Assembly: GCA_012270975.1 (NCBI GenBank)
Contig: JAAXHH010000048.1
Coordinates: 1-42,147, forward strand
Length of the DNA stretch: 42,147 bases
Reading direction: 5' to 3'
Origin: Candidatus Latescibacterota bacterium
GTDB taxonomy: Bacteria; JAAXHH01
Shown here: one piece after another, positions 18,278 through 26,000 of the stretch
Layout of the letters: the number at the start of each line of letters is the position of its first letter
Position numbering within the stretch: the stretch's first letter is position 1
Position numbers and translations under genes: made by a program
The notes under the pieces: model-generated
What the model was told of the DNA's origin: nothing
What the model saw: the letters and a program-made list of their open reading frames with translations, nothing else
Databases searched by the model: none

Positions 18278-18414
18278 GATGATTCTCCTCAGGCTGCTAT
18301 GCGATGATCGTGCGATTAAATTAAATATAAGCGTTACCATCCAATTTAAATACATAAACCAATATGTCAATATAATTATTTATAATATATATTTATTTTT
18401 TATTGTTCCATATT

Positions 18415-18444
18415 TTGGATAATGCTTTACAATTATGTTAAAAT
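18415..18444 (+). promoter_or_regulatory. Possible promoter of the SufR-like regulator
   Basis: TTGGAT (18415-18420) and TAAAAT (18439-18444) are separated by 18 bases at the edge of a very AT-rich block (about 18310-18445). This block must also carry the promoter of the divergent Rieske gene, which I cannot place. Confidence 0.35.
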
Positions 18445-18488
18445 GCAGGGAGATTGCGCCGGCGTAGGGACCGTACAACGGAAAACAC

Positions 18489-18554
18489 GCAGGGGATACA
18501 CGCGGAACAGGCACAGGATCAACGCAGGGTTCGCACAGGATAAACAGCCGGTTC
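18489..18554. repeat. Three tandem 22-bp repeats before the regulator gene
   Basis: Units begin at 18489, 18511 and 18533. Units 2 and 3 match at 17 of 22 positions and share GCACAGGATMAAC; unit 1 is diverged (12 of 22 with unit 2). The exact two-helical-turn spacing just before the start at 18572 would suit an operator array, but slippage duplication is equally possible. Confidence 0.6.
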
Positions 18555-18571
18555 ATTCACGGAGCACGACA

Positions 18572-19198
18572 ATGCCGAAACGGGAAGGCACCACCCGCCG
18601 CCAGATCCTGGAGTTGCTCAAACGCCGGGGTGACATGACGGCCGGCCAACTCGCCGGGGAAATAGGGATCACTTCCATGGGCGTCCGCCAGCACCTGGGC
18701 GCCCTGGAGCGCGACGACTTGGTCGAGACACGGGTCGTGCGGCAGGATCGGGGCAGGCCGGCGCACTACTTTGGCCTGACGAAGGAGGCGGAGCACCTGT
18801 TTCCGGCCCGATATGGCCAACTCGTGGTGGAGCTGCTCGAACAGATCGCAGAAATCGACGGGACCGAGAAGGCCGACAGCCTCCTGGCTTTGCGCACGGA
18901 GAGGCTGGAGAAGGCTTACAACGAGCAGATGGCGGGGCAGCCACTTGCGGAACGAGTACGCGTCCTTGGCGAAATCCGGGACCAGGAGGGATACATGGCC
19001 GAATCCGACACGGATGGCGATGAATACATCCTGGTGGAACACCACTGCCCGATCTACGAAATCGCCCGCCGTTTCCCCCGCGTCTGCCAGCTCGAACAGG
19101 AGTTGTTCGAACGGACGCTGGATGCCGGGGTGCGCAGGGACGAACACAAGATACTTGGTGACGACCGGTGCCGGTACCTGGTTCAAAAGCGCGACTAA
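18572..19198 (+). CDS. SufR-like Fe-S cluster-sensing transcriptional regulator
   Basis: A 208-residue DeoR/ArsR-like winged-helix regulator. The HTH (about 8-60) contains MTAGQLAGEIGITSMGVRQHLGALE, followed by a wing with GRPAHYFGLT. The C-terminal domain has three cysteines, C159, C172 and C200, in a C-x12-C-x27-C arrangement. From memory that is the spacing of the cluster-binding cysteines of cyanobacterial SufR, which represses the suf operon when its 4Fe-4S clusters are loaded. The ATG at 18572 follows GGAG; upstream codons in frame lie in the repeat region and are rejected. No suf genes are in the window. Its visible neighbour is the divergent Rieske gene, the most likely local target. 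Confidence 0.85.
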   Translation: MPKREGTTRRQILELLKRRGDMTAGQLAGEIGITSMGVRQHLGALERDDLVETRVVRQDRGRPAHYFGLTKEAEHLFPARYGQLVVELLEQIAEIDGTEKADSLLALRTERLEKAYNEQMAGQPLAERVRVLGEIRDQEGYMAESDTDGDEYILVEHHCPIYEIARRFPRVCQLEQELFERTLDAGVRRDEHKILGDDRCRYLVQKRD

Positions 19199-19274
19199 CG
19201 ACGGATTTCCAGTTTGTGGTCCGAAAGTGCGACTGACGACAGGCTATTGATCCGGAAGCACGACTGACGACCGG
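19179..19274. repeat. Three degenerate repeats covering the regulator stop codon and 3' spacer
   Basis: Copies around 19179-19204, 19218-19243 and 19248-19274 share the core GACTRACGACNGG preceded by a TCCGRAAG-like stretch. The first copy includes the TAA stop of the regulator. Spacings between cores are 38 and 31 bases. The remaining bases before 19307 show nothing else. Confidence 0.65.
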
Positions 19275-19306
19275 CTTTGCGCCCGCCGGGATACAGGGCG
19301 ATACCC

Positions 19307-20332
19307 ATGAGCAAACCCAGAATCTGGTACCTGCCGACGCCGTCCCACACCGCCGGAGTCTTCAAGGATGAGACCTACAGGCGTTTGCTCGCAAGCTTCG
19401 ACGTGGTGGAGAACAAGACAGACCGCGCGTTGACCGCCGGGGAGGTGGAAGAAGGGATCGCCGGCTTCGAAGGACTGGTCACCGGCTGGGGCGTCCTGCC
19501 GATCAGCGGAACCGCGCTGCAGCGGGCGGACCGGTTGAAGATCGTCGTCCACTCCGCCGGGTCCGTCAAGTACCTGTTCACCCCCGAGATGGTCGCCGGA
19601 CACCTGGTGCCCAGGGGGATCCGCGTCGTCAGTGCGCGGGGTGCCATCGCCCTCAACGTGGCGGAACACGCGGTCGGCGCGCTGATCATGATGAGCCGCC
19701 GGTGGGTCCAAGACGCGCTCAATATACGGGAACGGGGCATGTGGCGGGATCCGGACAAAAACTGGTCGAACCAGTTTCTGCGCGGCGCCGTGGTGGGAAT
19801 CGTCAGCGCCAGCATGGTGGGAAGGGAAGTGATCCGGCTTCTCCAACCCTTCAATGTCCGGATACTGGTCTTCGATCCTTACTTGAGCGACTGGGATGCC
19901 GGCCGTCTGAACGTGGAACGTGTGGACCTGAATACGCTGTTCGAGGAGTCGGACATGGTTACGGTCCACGCGCCGTCCATCCCGGAGACGGACCGCATGA
20001 TCGGGGCGAAACAGCTGAGTCTCCTGCGGGACGAAGGCGTGCTGGTCAACACCTCGCGGGGATCCGTTCTGGACCACGACGCGCTGTACGAGGAAGCGAA
20101 GACCGGCAGGATCCAAGTCCAGTTGGACGTGACCTCGCCCGAACCCTTGCCGCCCGACCACCGGCTTCGTCCCCTGCCCAACGTGGTCATCACGCCTCAC
20201 AGTTCGGGAACCGGCGCTTACGGCCACCTCGAGATCGGCGAGATCACGCTGGGTGCGCTGGAACACTATTTCTCGGGGCGGAAACCGGTGCCAGGGGAGG
20301 TGGACCTGGAGAACTGGGCGCAGATTGCGTAG
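19307..20332 (+). CDS. D-isomer-specific 2-hydroxyacid dehydrogenase family protein
   Basis: A 341-residue member of the 2-hydroxyacid dehydrogenase family (phosphoglycerate/formate-dehydrogenase fold). The NAD-binding loop is VGIVSASMVG, where the first two glycines of the usual GxGxxG are serines. Visible active-site elements are the arginine in LVNTSRGSVLD, the glutamate in SPEPLP and the histidine in VITPHSSG. The start at 19307 (MSKPRIWYLP) is preferred over 19277. The reaction is probably NAD-linked reduction of a 2-oxo acid or the reverse; the substrate is unknown. It lies 108 bases after the regulator and is convergent with folD. Confidence 0.85.
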   Translation: MSKPRIWYLPTPSHTAGVFKDETYRRLLASFDVVENKTDRALTAGEVEEGIAGFEGLVTGWGVLPISGTALQRADRLKIVVHSAGSVKYLFTPEMVAGHLVPRGIRVVSARGAIALNVAEHAVGALIMMSRRWVQDALNIRERGMWRDPDKNWSNQFLRGAVVGIVSASMVGREVIRLLQPFNVRILVFDPYLSDWDAGRLNVERVDLNTLFEESDMVTVHAPSIPETDRMIGAKQLSLLRDEGVLVNTSRGSVLDHDALYEEAKTGRIQVQLDVTSPEPLPPDHRLRPLPNVVITPHSSGTGAYGHLEIGEITLGALEHYFSGRKPVPGEVDLENWAQIA

Positions 20333-20403
20333 GGCCTAACCCCGCAGCCGCGCCGGGCTGTAACCGCTCAGAATCTGCAAGGGAGCACATCGCGCCGCAG
20401 GTA

Positions 20404-21270
20404 CTAAACCCGCCGACGCGCCGCCATCACCGTATTCTCCATCAACATGGCCACGGTCATGGGACCGACCCCCCCGATGCGGGGCGTGATCCATCCGGCG
20501 ACCTCGGCCACATCGTCGTCCACATCGCTGAGGAGCTTTTTGCCCTTCCGGGTGATGCCCGCGGCCACCACGGCCGCGCCGGGTTTCACCATGTCCTTCG
20601 TGATCAGCCCGGGCGATCCCGCGGCGGCGATGATGATATCGGCTTCGCGCAGGTGGGCGGCCATGTCGGGCACGGCCGAATGCAGTACCGTAACCGCCGC
20701 GTTGCAGTTGGGCCGTTTCAACGACAGCAGCAGGGCCAGCGGCCGGCCGATGGTCAGTCCTCGGCCGACGATCGCCACGTTTTGCCCTTCAATGGGCACG
20801 CCGTAATGGACCAGCAGGGCTAGGATGCCGTTGGGCGTGCAGGGCAGGGGCCCCGGCTTGCCGATCACCAGCCGGCCCAGGTTGATGGGATTGAGTCCGT
20901 CCGCGTCCTTGTCGGGTGCCACGGAGAGCAGCGCTTCGTCCTCGTCGAGTCCATCCGGCAGCGGGATCTGCACCAGGATCGCGTCGACCTCCGGATCTTC
21001 GTTCATCCGGCCGATGGTCCGCAGCAGTTCTCCCTGAGTCGTGCTCGCGGGCAGGTGCTTATGGATTGACCGGATGCCGATTTCCTCGCACGCCCGGTGC
21101 TTCATGGAGATGTAGGTCGCGCTGGGTCCGTCGTCGCCGACCAGGATCGTGGCCAGGCCGGGCACCACGCCCTGCTCCCGCATCGAGGTGGCTTCCTTCG
21201 CGAGCCTCGCTTGCATTTCGTCGGCCAGCTTGCGCCCGCTCATGATGATCGGGCCTTGATCCGAATCCAT
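20404..21270 (-). CDS. folD: Methylenetetrahydrofolate dehydrogenase / cyclohydrolase
   Basis: A 288-residue FolD from the ATG at 21270, which has GGGGAAAG upstream; an in-frame extension to 21321 is possible. Motifs in order: SATYISMKHRACEEIGI with the catalytic lysine, QIPLPDGLDEDEALLSVAPDKDADGLNP, PCTPNGILALL, the nucleotide loop GRGLTIGRPLALLL and TPRIGGVGPMTVAMLMENT. The enzyme interconverts methylene-, methenyl- and formyl-tetrahydrofolate in one-carbon metabolism. GRG replaces the more common GRS, and RIGGVGPMT replaces PGGVGPMT; neither should abolish activity. HpaB-family gene 21367-22806 lies upstream on the same strand. Confidence 0.95.
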   Translation of the reverse strand: MDSDQGPIIMSGRKLADEMQARLAKEATSMREQGVVPGLATILVGDDGPSATYISMKHRACEEIGIRSIHKHLPASTTQGELLRTIGRMNEDPEVDAILVQIPLPDGLDEDEALLSVAPDKDADGLNPINLGRLVIGKPGPLPCTPNGILALLVHYGVPIEGQNVAIVGRGLTIGRPLALLLSLKRPNCNAAVTVLHSAVPDMAAHLREADIIIAAAGSPGLITKDMVKPGAAVVAAGITRKGKKLLSDVDDDVAEVAGWITPRIGGVGPMTVAMLMENTVMAARRRV

Positions 21271-21366
21271 TGGCTTTCCCCACTTAACGAAATCCAAACT
21301 CGAAATCACCCTGTGCCGCACTGATGCGACGCATGGACTGCCTCGCAGCGGGCAAGAGCGCGTCCC

Positions 21367-22806
21367 CTACTCGATCCCCGCCGCCTTCTTCGCCACATCC
21401 ATGCAACGCAGCAGGTCGTATCCCCGGAAGATCGTGATCTTCTGCGCCTCGAGCGAACCCTCGGCATGGATGGCCAGCAGTTCGTGGTACCCGCCGAAAT
21501 CCGAAGCCGTCAGATCGCGGATGAGATTGATGGCCTTCATCCGGTCCATGGTCGGCACGCCCTTGCGCCCGCCCAGGTAACGCTCCAGGTCTTCCTTCGT
21601 CTCTTCGTTGTGCCAGTCCGCTTCCGACGGGCCCGTGACCAGCAGAGCCCCGGCGATGTCCTGCACGTCCCGCACCGCCTCGTGGTAGTTGTTGGCGAAA
21701 TGATACTTGGCGATGTTGGTCGTGAGCGTGTCCGGTACCGCAATGCCGTCCACCACCTTGCAGTCCATGGCGGCCGCCCGGGTCAGGGCGCGGACCGTCT
21801 CCGTGTAGGTAATGAGCCGTGTGGCCTTGTCGCGGATGTGGCTCGCCTTCTCCACCCCGTTGTACACGGCGATCAGCGAGGCCGCACCGATGAAGAGGTC
21901 GAGGAGCGGCGGCTTGTAGGACACGGCCGTGAACCGATGGAACTCCACGAAGGCGTTCGCCAGCACCCCGGCGAAGTCCCACTCGCCGGCCAGGAAGACC
22001 CGCTCGTTCGGCACGAAGACGTCGTCGAACACGGTCAGGGTTTCCACGAGGTGGTGCTTGGAGCTGACCGGGTGGTGATAGGTGCTTTCGCCCGAGAACC
22101 CGAAGGGACTGGCGATGAGCCGGACGCCCGGCGTGTTGACGGGCACGGCGAAGGCCACGGCGTAGTCCTTGTCCTCCTCCGAGATCGCCCGGGTGGGCAG
22201 CACGACCACTTCGTCCACGAAGGCGGTCCCCGTGGTATGGGCCTTGGCCCCTCGGACCACGATGCCGTCGGGTCGGCGCTCCACGATGCGCACGTAGTAG
22301 TCGGGATGGGTCTGCTGGGACGGCAGGCGGCTGCGGTCGCCCTTGGCGTCCGTCTGGGCTACGGCCATGCTCAGGTCGCGGTCGCGGCATTCGGCGTGGT
22401 AGTTCTTCACGCGGTCCAGGTAATTGGTGCCGTATTTCTCGTCGATCTGCCGCGCGACGAGCCGGAGCGAAAAGAGAGCGTCCGTGCCGATCTCCTTGAT
22501 GAGCAGGACCACCCCGCTGCCCTCGCGGGTACTCGTCTCGATCATCTCCCGGCGCTTCAGCAGGTCCTCGGTGTTGGCCGGCGGGATGAAGTAACGGCTG
22601 ACACGCTCGCCGGTATCGGGACAGATCGCCGTGAACAGGTCCCGGTGGGCCTCGTACTCGGCAAGATGATAGTCGAGTGCCGTGTGCTCGGCACCCACGC
22701 GCAGTTCCGGGTGTTCCATGAGGTCCGGCACCCGCTCCCCGCGAAAGTAGATCGTCCTGCCGTCCCGCAATCCTTCCAGGTACTCTTCGGCCGTTCTCAA
22801 ACCCAT
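21367..22806 (-). CDS. 4-hydroxyphenylacetate 3-hydroxylase (HpaB) family flavoprotein
   Basis: A 479-residue protein with the acyl-CoA-dehydrogenase-like fold of the HpaB family. Recognisable stretches are MAVAQTDAKGDRSRLPSQQ (148-165), GIVVRGAKAHTTGTA (181-195), FVPNERVFLAGEW and FIGAASLIAVYNGVEKASHI. The family includes reduced-flavin phenol monooxygenases and the Fe-S enzyme 4-hydroxybutyryl-CoA dehydratase. By eye the dehydratase cluster cysteines are absent: after the conserved H290, position 297 is Tyr instead of Cys, and no C-x3-C pair occurs near 85-100. A hydroxylase-type flavoenzyme is therefore more likely. No reductase partner (HpaC) is adjacent. GGAGAG precedes the start. Confidence 0.85.
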   Translation of the reverse strand: MGLRTAEEYLEGLRDGRTIYFRGERVPDLMEHPELRVGAEHTALDYHLAEYEAHRDLFTAICPDTGERVSRYFIPPANTEDLLKRREMIETSTREGSGVVLLIKEIGTDALFSLRLVARQIDEKYGTNYLDRVKNYHAECRDRDLSMAVAQTDAKGDRSRLPSQQTHPDYYVRIVERRPDGIVVRGAKAHTTGTAFVDEVVVLPTRAISEEDKDYAVAFAVPVNTPGVRLIASPFGFSGESTYHHPVSSKHHLVETLTVFDDVFVPNERVFLAGEWDFAGVLANAFVEFHRFTAVSYKPPLLDLFIGAASLIAVYNGVEKASHIRDKATRLITYTETVRALTRAAAMDCKVVDGIAVPDTLTTNIAKYHFANNYHEAVRDVQDIAGALLVTGPSEADWHNEETKEDLERYLGGRKGVPTMDRMKAINLIRDLTASDFGGYHELLAIHAEGSLEAQKITIFRGYDLLRCMDVAKKAAGIE

Positions 22807-22919
22807 GACTATTCTCTCCGAAATGCTGATTGTGTACCAGTTCTACGCTGTCGGACTGTATCGGTCATATGTCGCCAACGGCAACCAATTTGATATTCAT
22901 GACCCGGCAATCGCGGAGG

Positions 22920-22979
22920 ATCGGCACCGAGCGTACCGGCTCCGCGCGAACCGGCACTGCGCGAACCGGCACCGGTCCA
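22920..22979. repeat. Intergenic array of four 15-bp repeats
   Basis: Units at 22920, 22935, 22950 and 22965 follow the pattern ACCGGCACTGCGCGA with a few differences each. The array lies in the 211-base gap between the LRR lipoprotein stop and the HpaB-family start, about 115 bases upstream of the latter. Its period equals that of three coding arrays in this window. Confidence 0.75.
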
Positions 22980-23017
22980 CGCCGTGAAGAGCGGTGTCAG
23001 GAACCGGTCCAACCAGG

Positions 23018-26000
23018 CTACCTATCCCAGTCGGTTGCATCCGGTACGCCTCGGCTGATTATCATCTCCAACCCCGGCTCCGGCAAAAGGCGTCGCGCAG
23101 CCAACCCGGTATCACCATAGTCCGGCAAATCACTCAGAATACCCCTCACCGTGCCGGTGGCGCTGTCCAGCAGGAGCGCGGCTGCGGATTCGCCCTGCCC
23201 TTCCAGCATTTCGGTTCCCTCGGGACCGAACACGGTGATGTGCGCCATTCGATGGGACCAGTCCGAACGTACCGGGAGAACGAAAACGAAGGAGCTGCTC
23301 TCGCTATCCGCGTTCTCGACCATGCCGAAGGTAAAACTGAACAGGACGTCGCCGTCGCCATCCTCTCCGGTGATCCGATATGGACCGTCCATCCCGGGCG
23401 GGGAAGGCGAAGCGTCAACCACGAAGGCCGGTTCGAGGTCGAGTGCGCCGTACTCGTTCACGCCACCCCAGAGCAACAGGCTCTTTTGATGGGGGATGTA
23501 GGCAGCCAGAGATTGAGCAGGCTGCGACATGAGATAGGCAAATGCCTTGTTGTAATGGTAATCGCTGATCCACACGGGTTCGCAATAACCCATTAGATCC
23601 GCAGTCAAAGGATTCACAAGGACCTCGTCACGAAGATCATATCCCCAGTTTCCCACGGACCCGTCATCGTAAGGATAATTACGGTCCGGGGTACCGGCGC
23701 CGCCGCATGGAGAATGGTACAGCTCCATGGTGTGGCCCAGTTCGTGGGCGATCGTTTTTCCATATAGTCCCGCAGCAATGACCCGGCCGGGCGATTGGGC
23801 AACTCCACCACCGGGAATCACCCCCATATAGTAACCAGTTCCGCCATCCAGAAAGCGAACCACTGCAGTCTCCCTTAACACTCTGTCTCTGTTTGCAAAA
23901 CTGGGTTCATACGAAGTCCACACGGGTTCACGCACGTTCAACGTAAACTCGCTTACAGGCAGAAGATCCCGCGTGTAACGAAACAGATCTGATTCGGCTG
24001 ACAGGCTTTCCGTTCGCGTCAACAACGATCTGTCGGGGCTCTCCGTCCACAGGAAGGGCACCAGGGTAAGGTCCATGGGCGGCACTTCCTTCACATCCAC
24101 CGCCAACCGGCCCGTCGGGGGCAGGCGGTCGACGATGCCGACGGCGGGATCCAACGATCTTTCAGGATCGATTTCGATGACCATCTCCAGTCCGGGCACC
24201 ACGATCGATCCGGGCACCCTGGCATTTACCGAAGCCGAGAGGTCTCCCTCGTCGATATGTAACGGAATCGGGGTTCCCTGGCCTGGTATATCCACCGTAT
24301 ATATCTCGGTGCCTTCCCGGTAGAAAGTTGCCCTCACGTCGGGCAGGTTGTCTTCTGCTTCCGATAAACTGGTTATAAACACGCGCAGAAGCGCTTCCTC
24401 ACCGGCCACCAGGGGTACCGGATGCTCCAGTGACTGCGTTGCCTGCGTGAGGTAAACGGCCGAACCTCCAACGCCTGCGTCGCAACGGGAAAGCCGGCTG
24501 TTGGGTATCGACAGCAGCCATTCCTGGAACTCGGTATCCGTCGGCGGGCACAATCGCGTACCTTCAAGAAGCAGTTCTTCCAGGTTCAAGCGCGTGATTT
24601 CCTTCGGTAACGTTCCGGACACGCCGTAGTTGGCCGTGAGGTCCAGTATCCTTAGTATGGCCAACTCATACAGCGGGGCAGGTATGTTTCCCGTCAGTAC
24701 ATTGAACGAAAGCCACAGAGAGTGGAGGTACCTGATTTGTCCGAGTTCGGCGGGAATCGGTCCCGTCAAACGGTTTTTGGAAAGCCGTAGTAACCGGAGC
24801 TGTTCAAGTCTTCCAAGTTCGGCGGGTATTGGTCCCGTCAACTGGTTTGAGGAAAGATCCATACTGAGGAGCCGTTGAAGTTGTCCGAGTTCGACAGGGA
24901 TTGATCCCGTCAACTGGTTTTCTTGTAGATACAGTTCTATAAGGTTCTCAAGTTGTCCGAGTTCGACGGGTATCGACCCCGTCAACAGGTTAGACCTGAA
25001 ATTCATTAAATTCAGACTCTTGAGTCTTCCAAGTTCGGCAGGGATCGGTCCTGTCAACTGGTTGTAACTAAGATCAAGTTTTTCAAGGCGTTCAAGTTGT
25101 CCGAGTTCGACAGGGATTGATTCCGTCAACCGGTTGGAAAGAAGCTCCAGTTCTTCAAGGCGTTCAAGTTGTCCGAGTTCGGCTGGGATCGGTCCCGACA
25201 AATGGTTTGTCCTGAGTAGTAACAATCGAAGTTTCCTGAGTTGTCCGAGTTCGGCAGGGATCGGTCCCGGCAAAAAGTTGCCACGAAGATTCAGTACTTC
25301 AAGGCTTTCCAGTCGTCCGAGTTCGGCTGGGATCGGTCCCGACAACCGGTTGAAGTAAAGATCCAGTTTTTCAAGGCGTTCCAGTTGTCCGAGTTCGACA
25401 GGAATCGGCCCCGTCAACCGGTTGGAATGAAGCGTCAGTTCTTCAAGGTGTTCCAGTTGTCCGAGTTCGACAGGAAGCGGTCCCGATAGATTGTTTTTCT
25501 GCAATTCCAAAGATACAACGTCCCCATCGGCATTTGTACGCACGCCGTACCAGCTATCCAGAGGCTCGCCGCTCAGCCAGTTTTCGCTGTTGCTCCAGGC
25601 AGGTCCGTTCGTGCTATTGTATATCGAGTTCAGCGTATAGAAGTCCCGACGGGCATCGGTACAGTCGACGACGGTACGAAGAGGTATGCCAACGAGCCAA
25701 CGCTGAAATTCGTCGTCCGGAGGTGCACACAGTTGTGTTCCATCCAAAACCAGCGCGTCCATAGCGAGTCTCGTGAACGAATTGGGCAAGGTTCCGTAGA
25801 CGGAAGGATTAAATGACAGGTTGAGCGTTTTGAGTTTGGACAGATTGCCCAATTGGTTGGGAAGCGAGCCGTTCATCTCGTTACTCGCCAGGTTGATTGC
25901 TGTCACATTGCCGTCGGCATCGGTGTTTACGCCGTACCAATCGCCTAACGGCTCATAGCTTAACCAGTTCGTGCTGTTCGTCCAGTTCATTCCACCTGTT

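Noticed and set aside
18278..18571. SufR-type operator CAAC-N6-GTTG
   Set aside because: Not found in the spacer; only a lone CAAC near 18475 without its partner half.
21466..22893. 475-codon plus-strand frame opposite the HpaB-family gene
   Set aside because: Antisense shadow with His/Val/Arg-rich composition; no motif.
22920..22979. CRISPR-like array
   Set aside because: Units are 15 bp and directly adjacent with no spacers.
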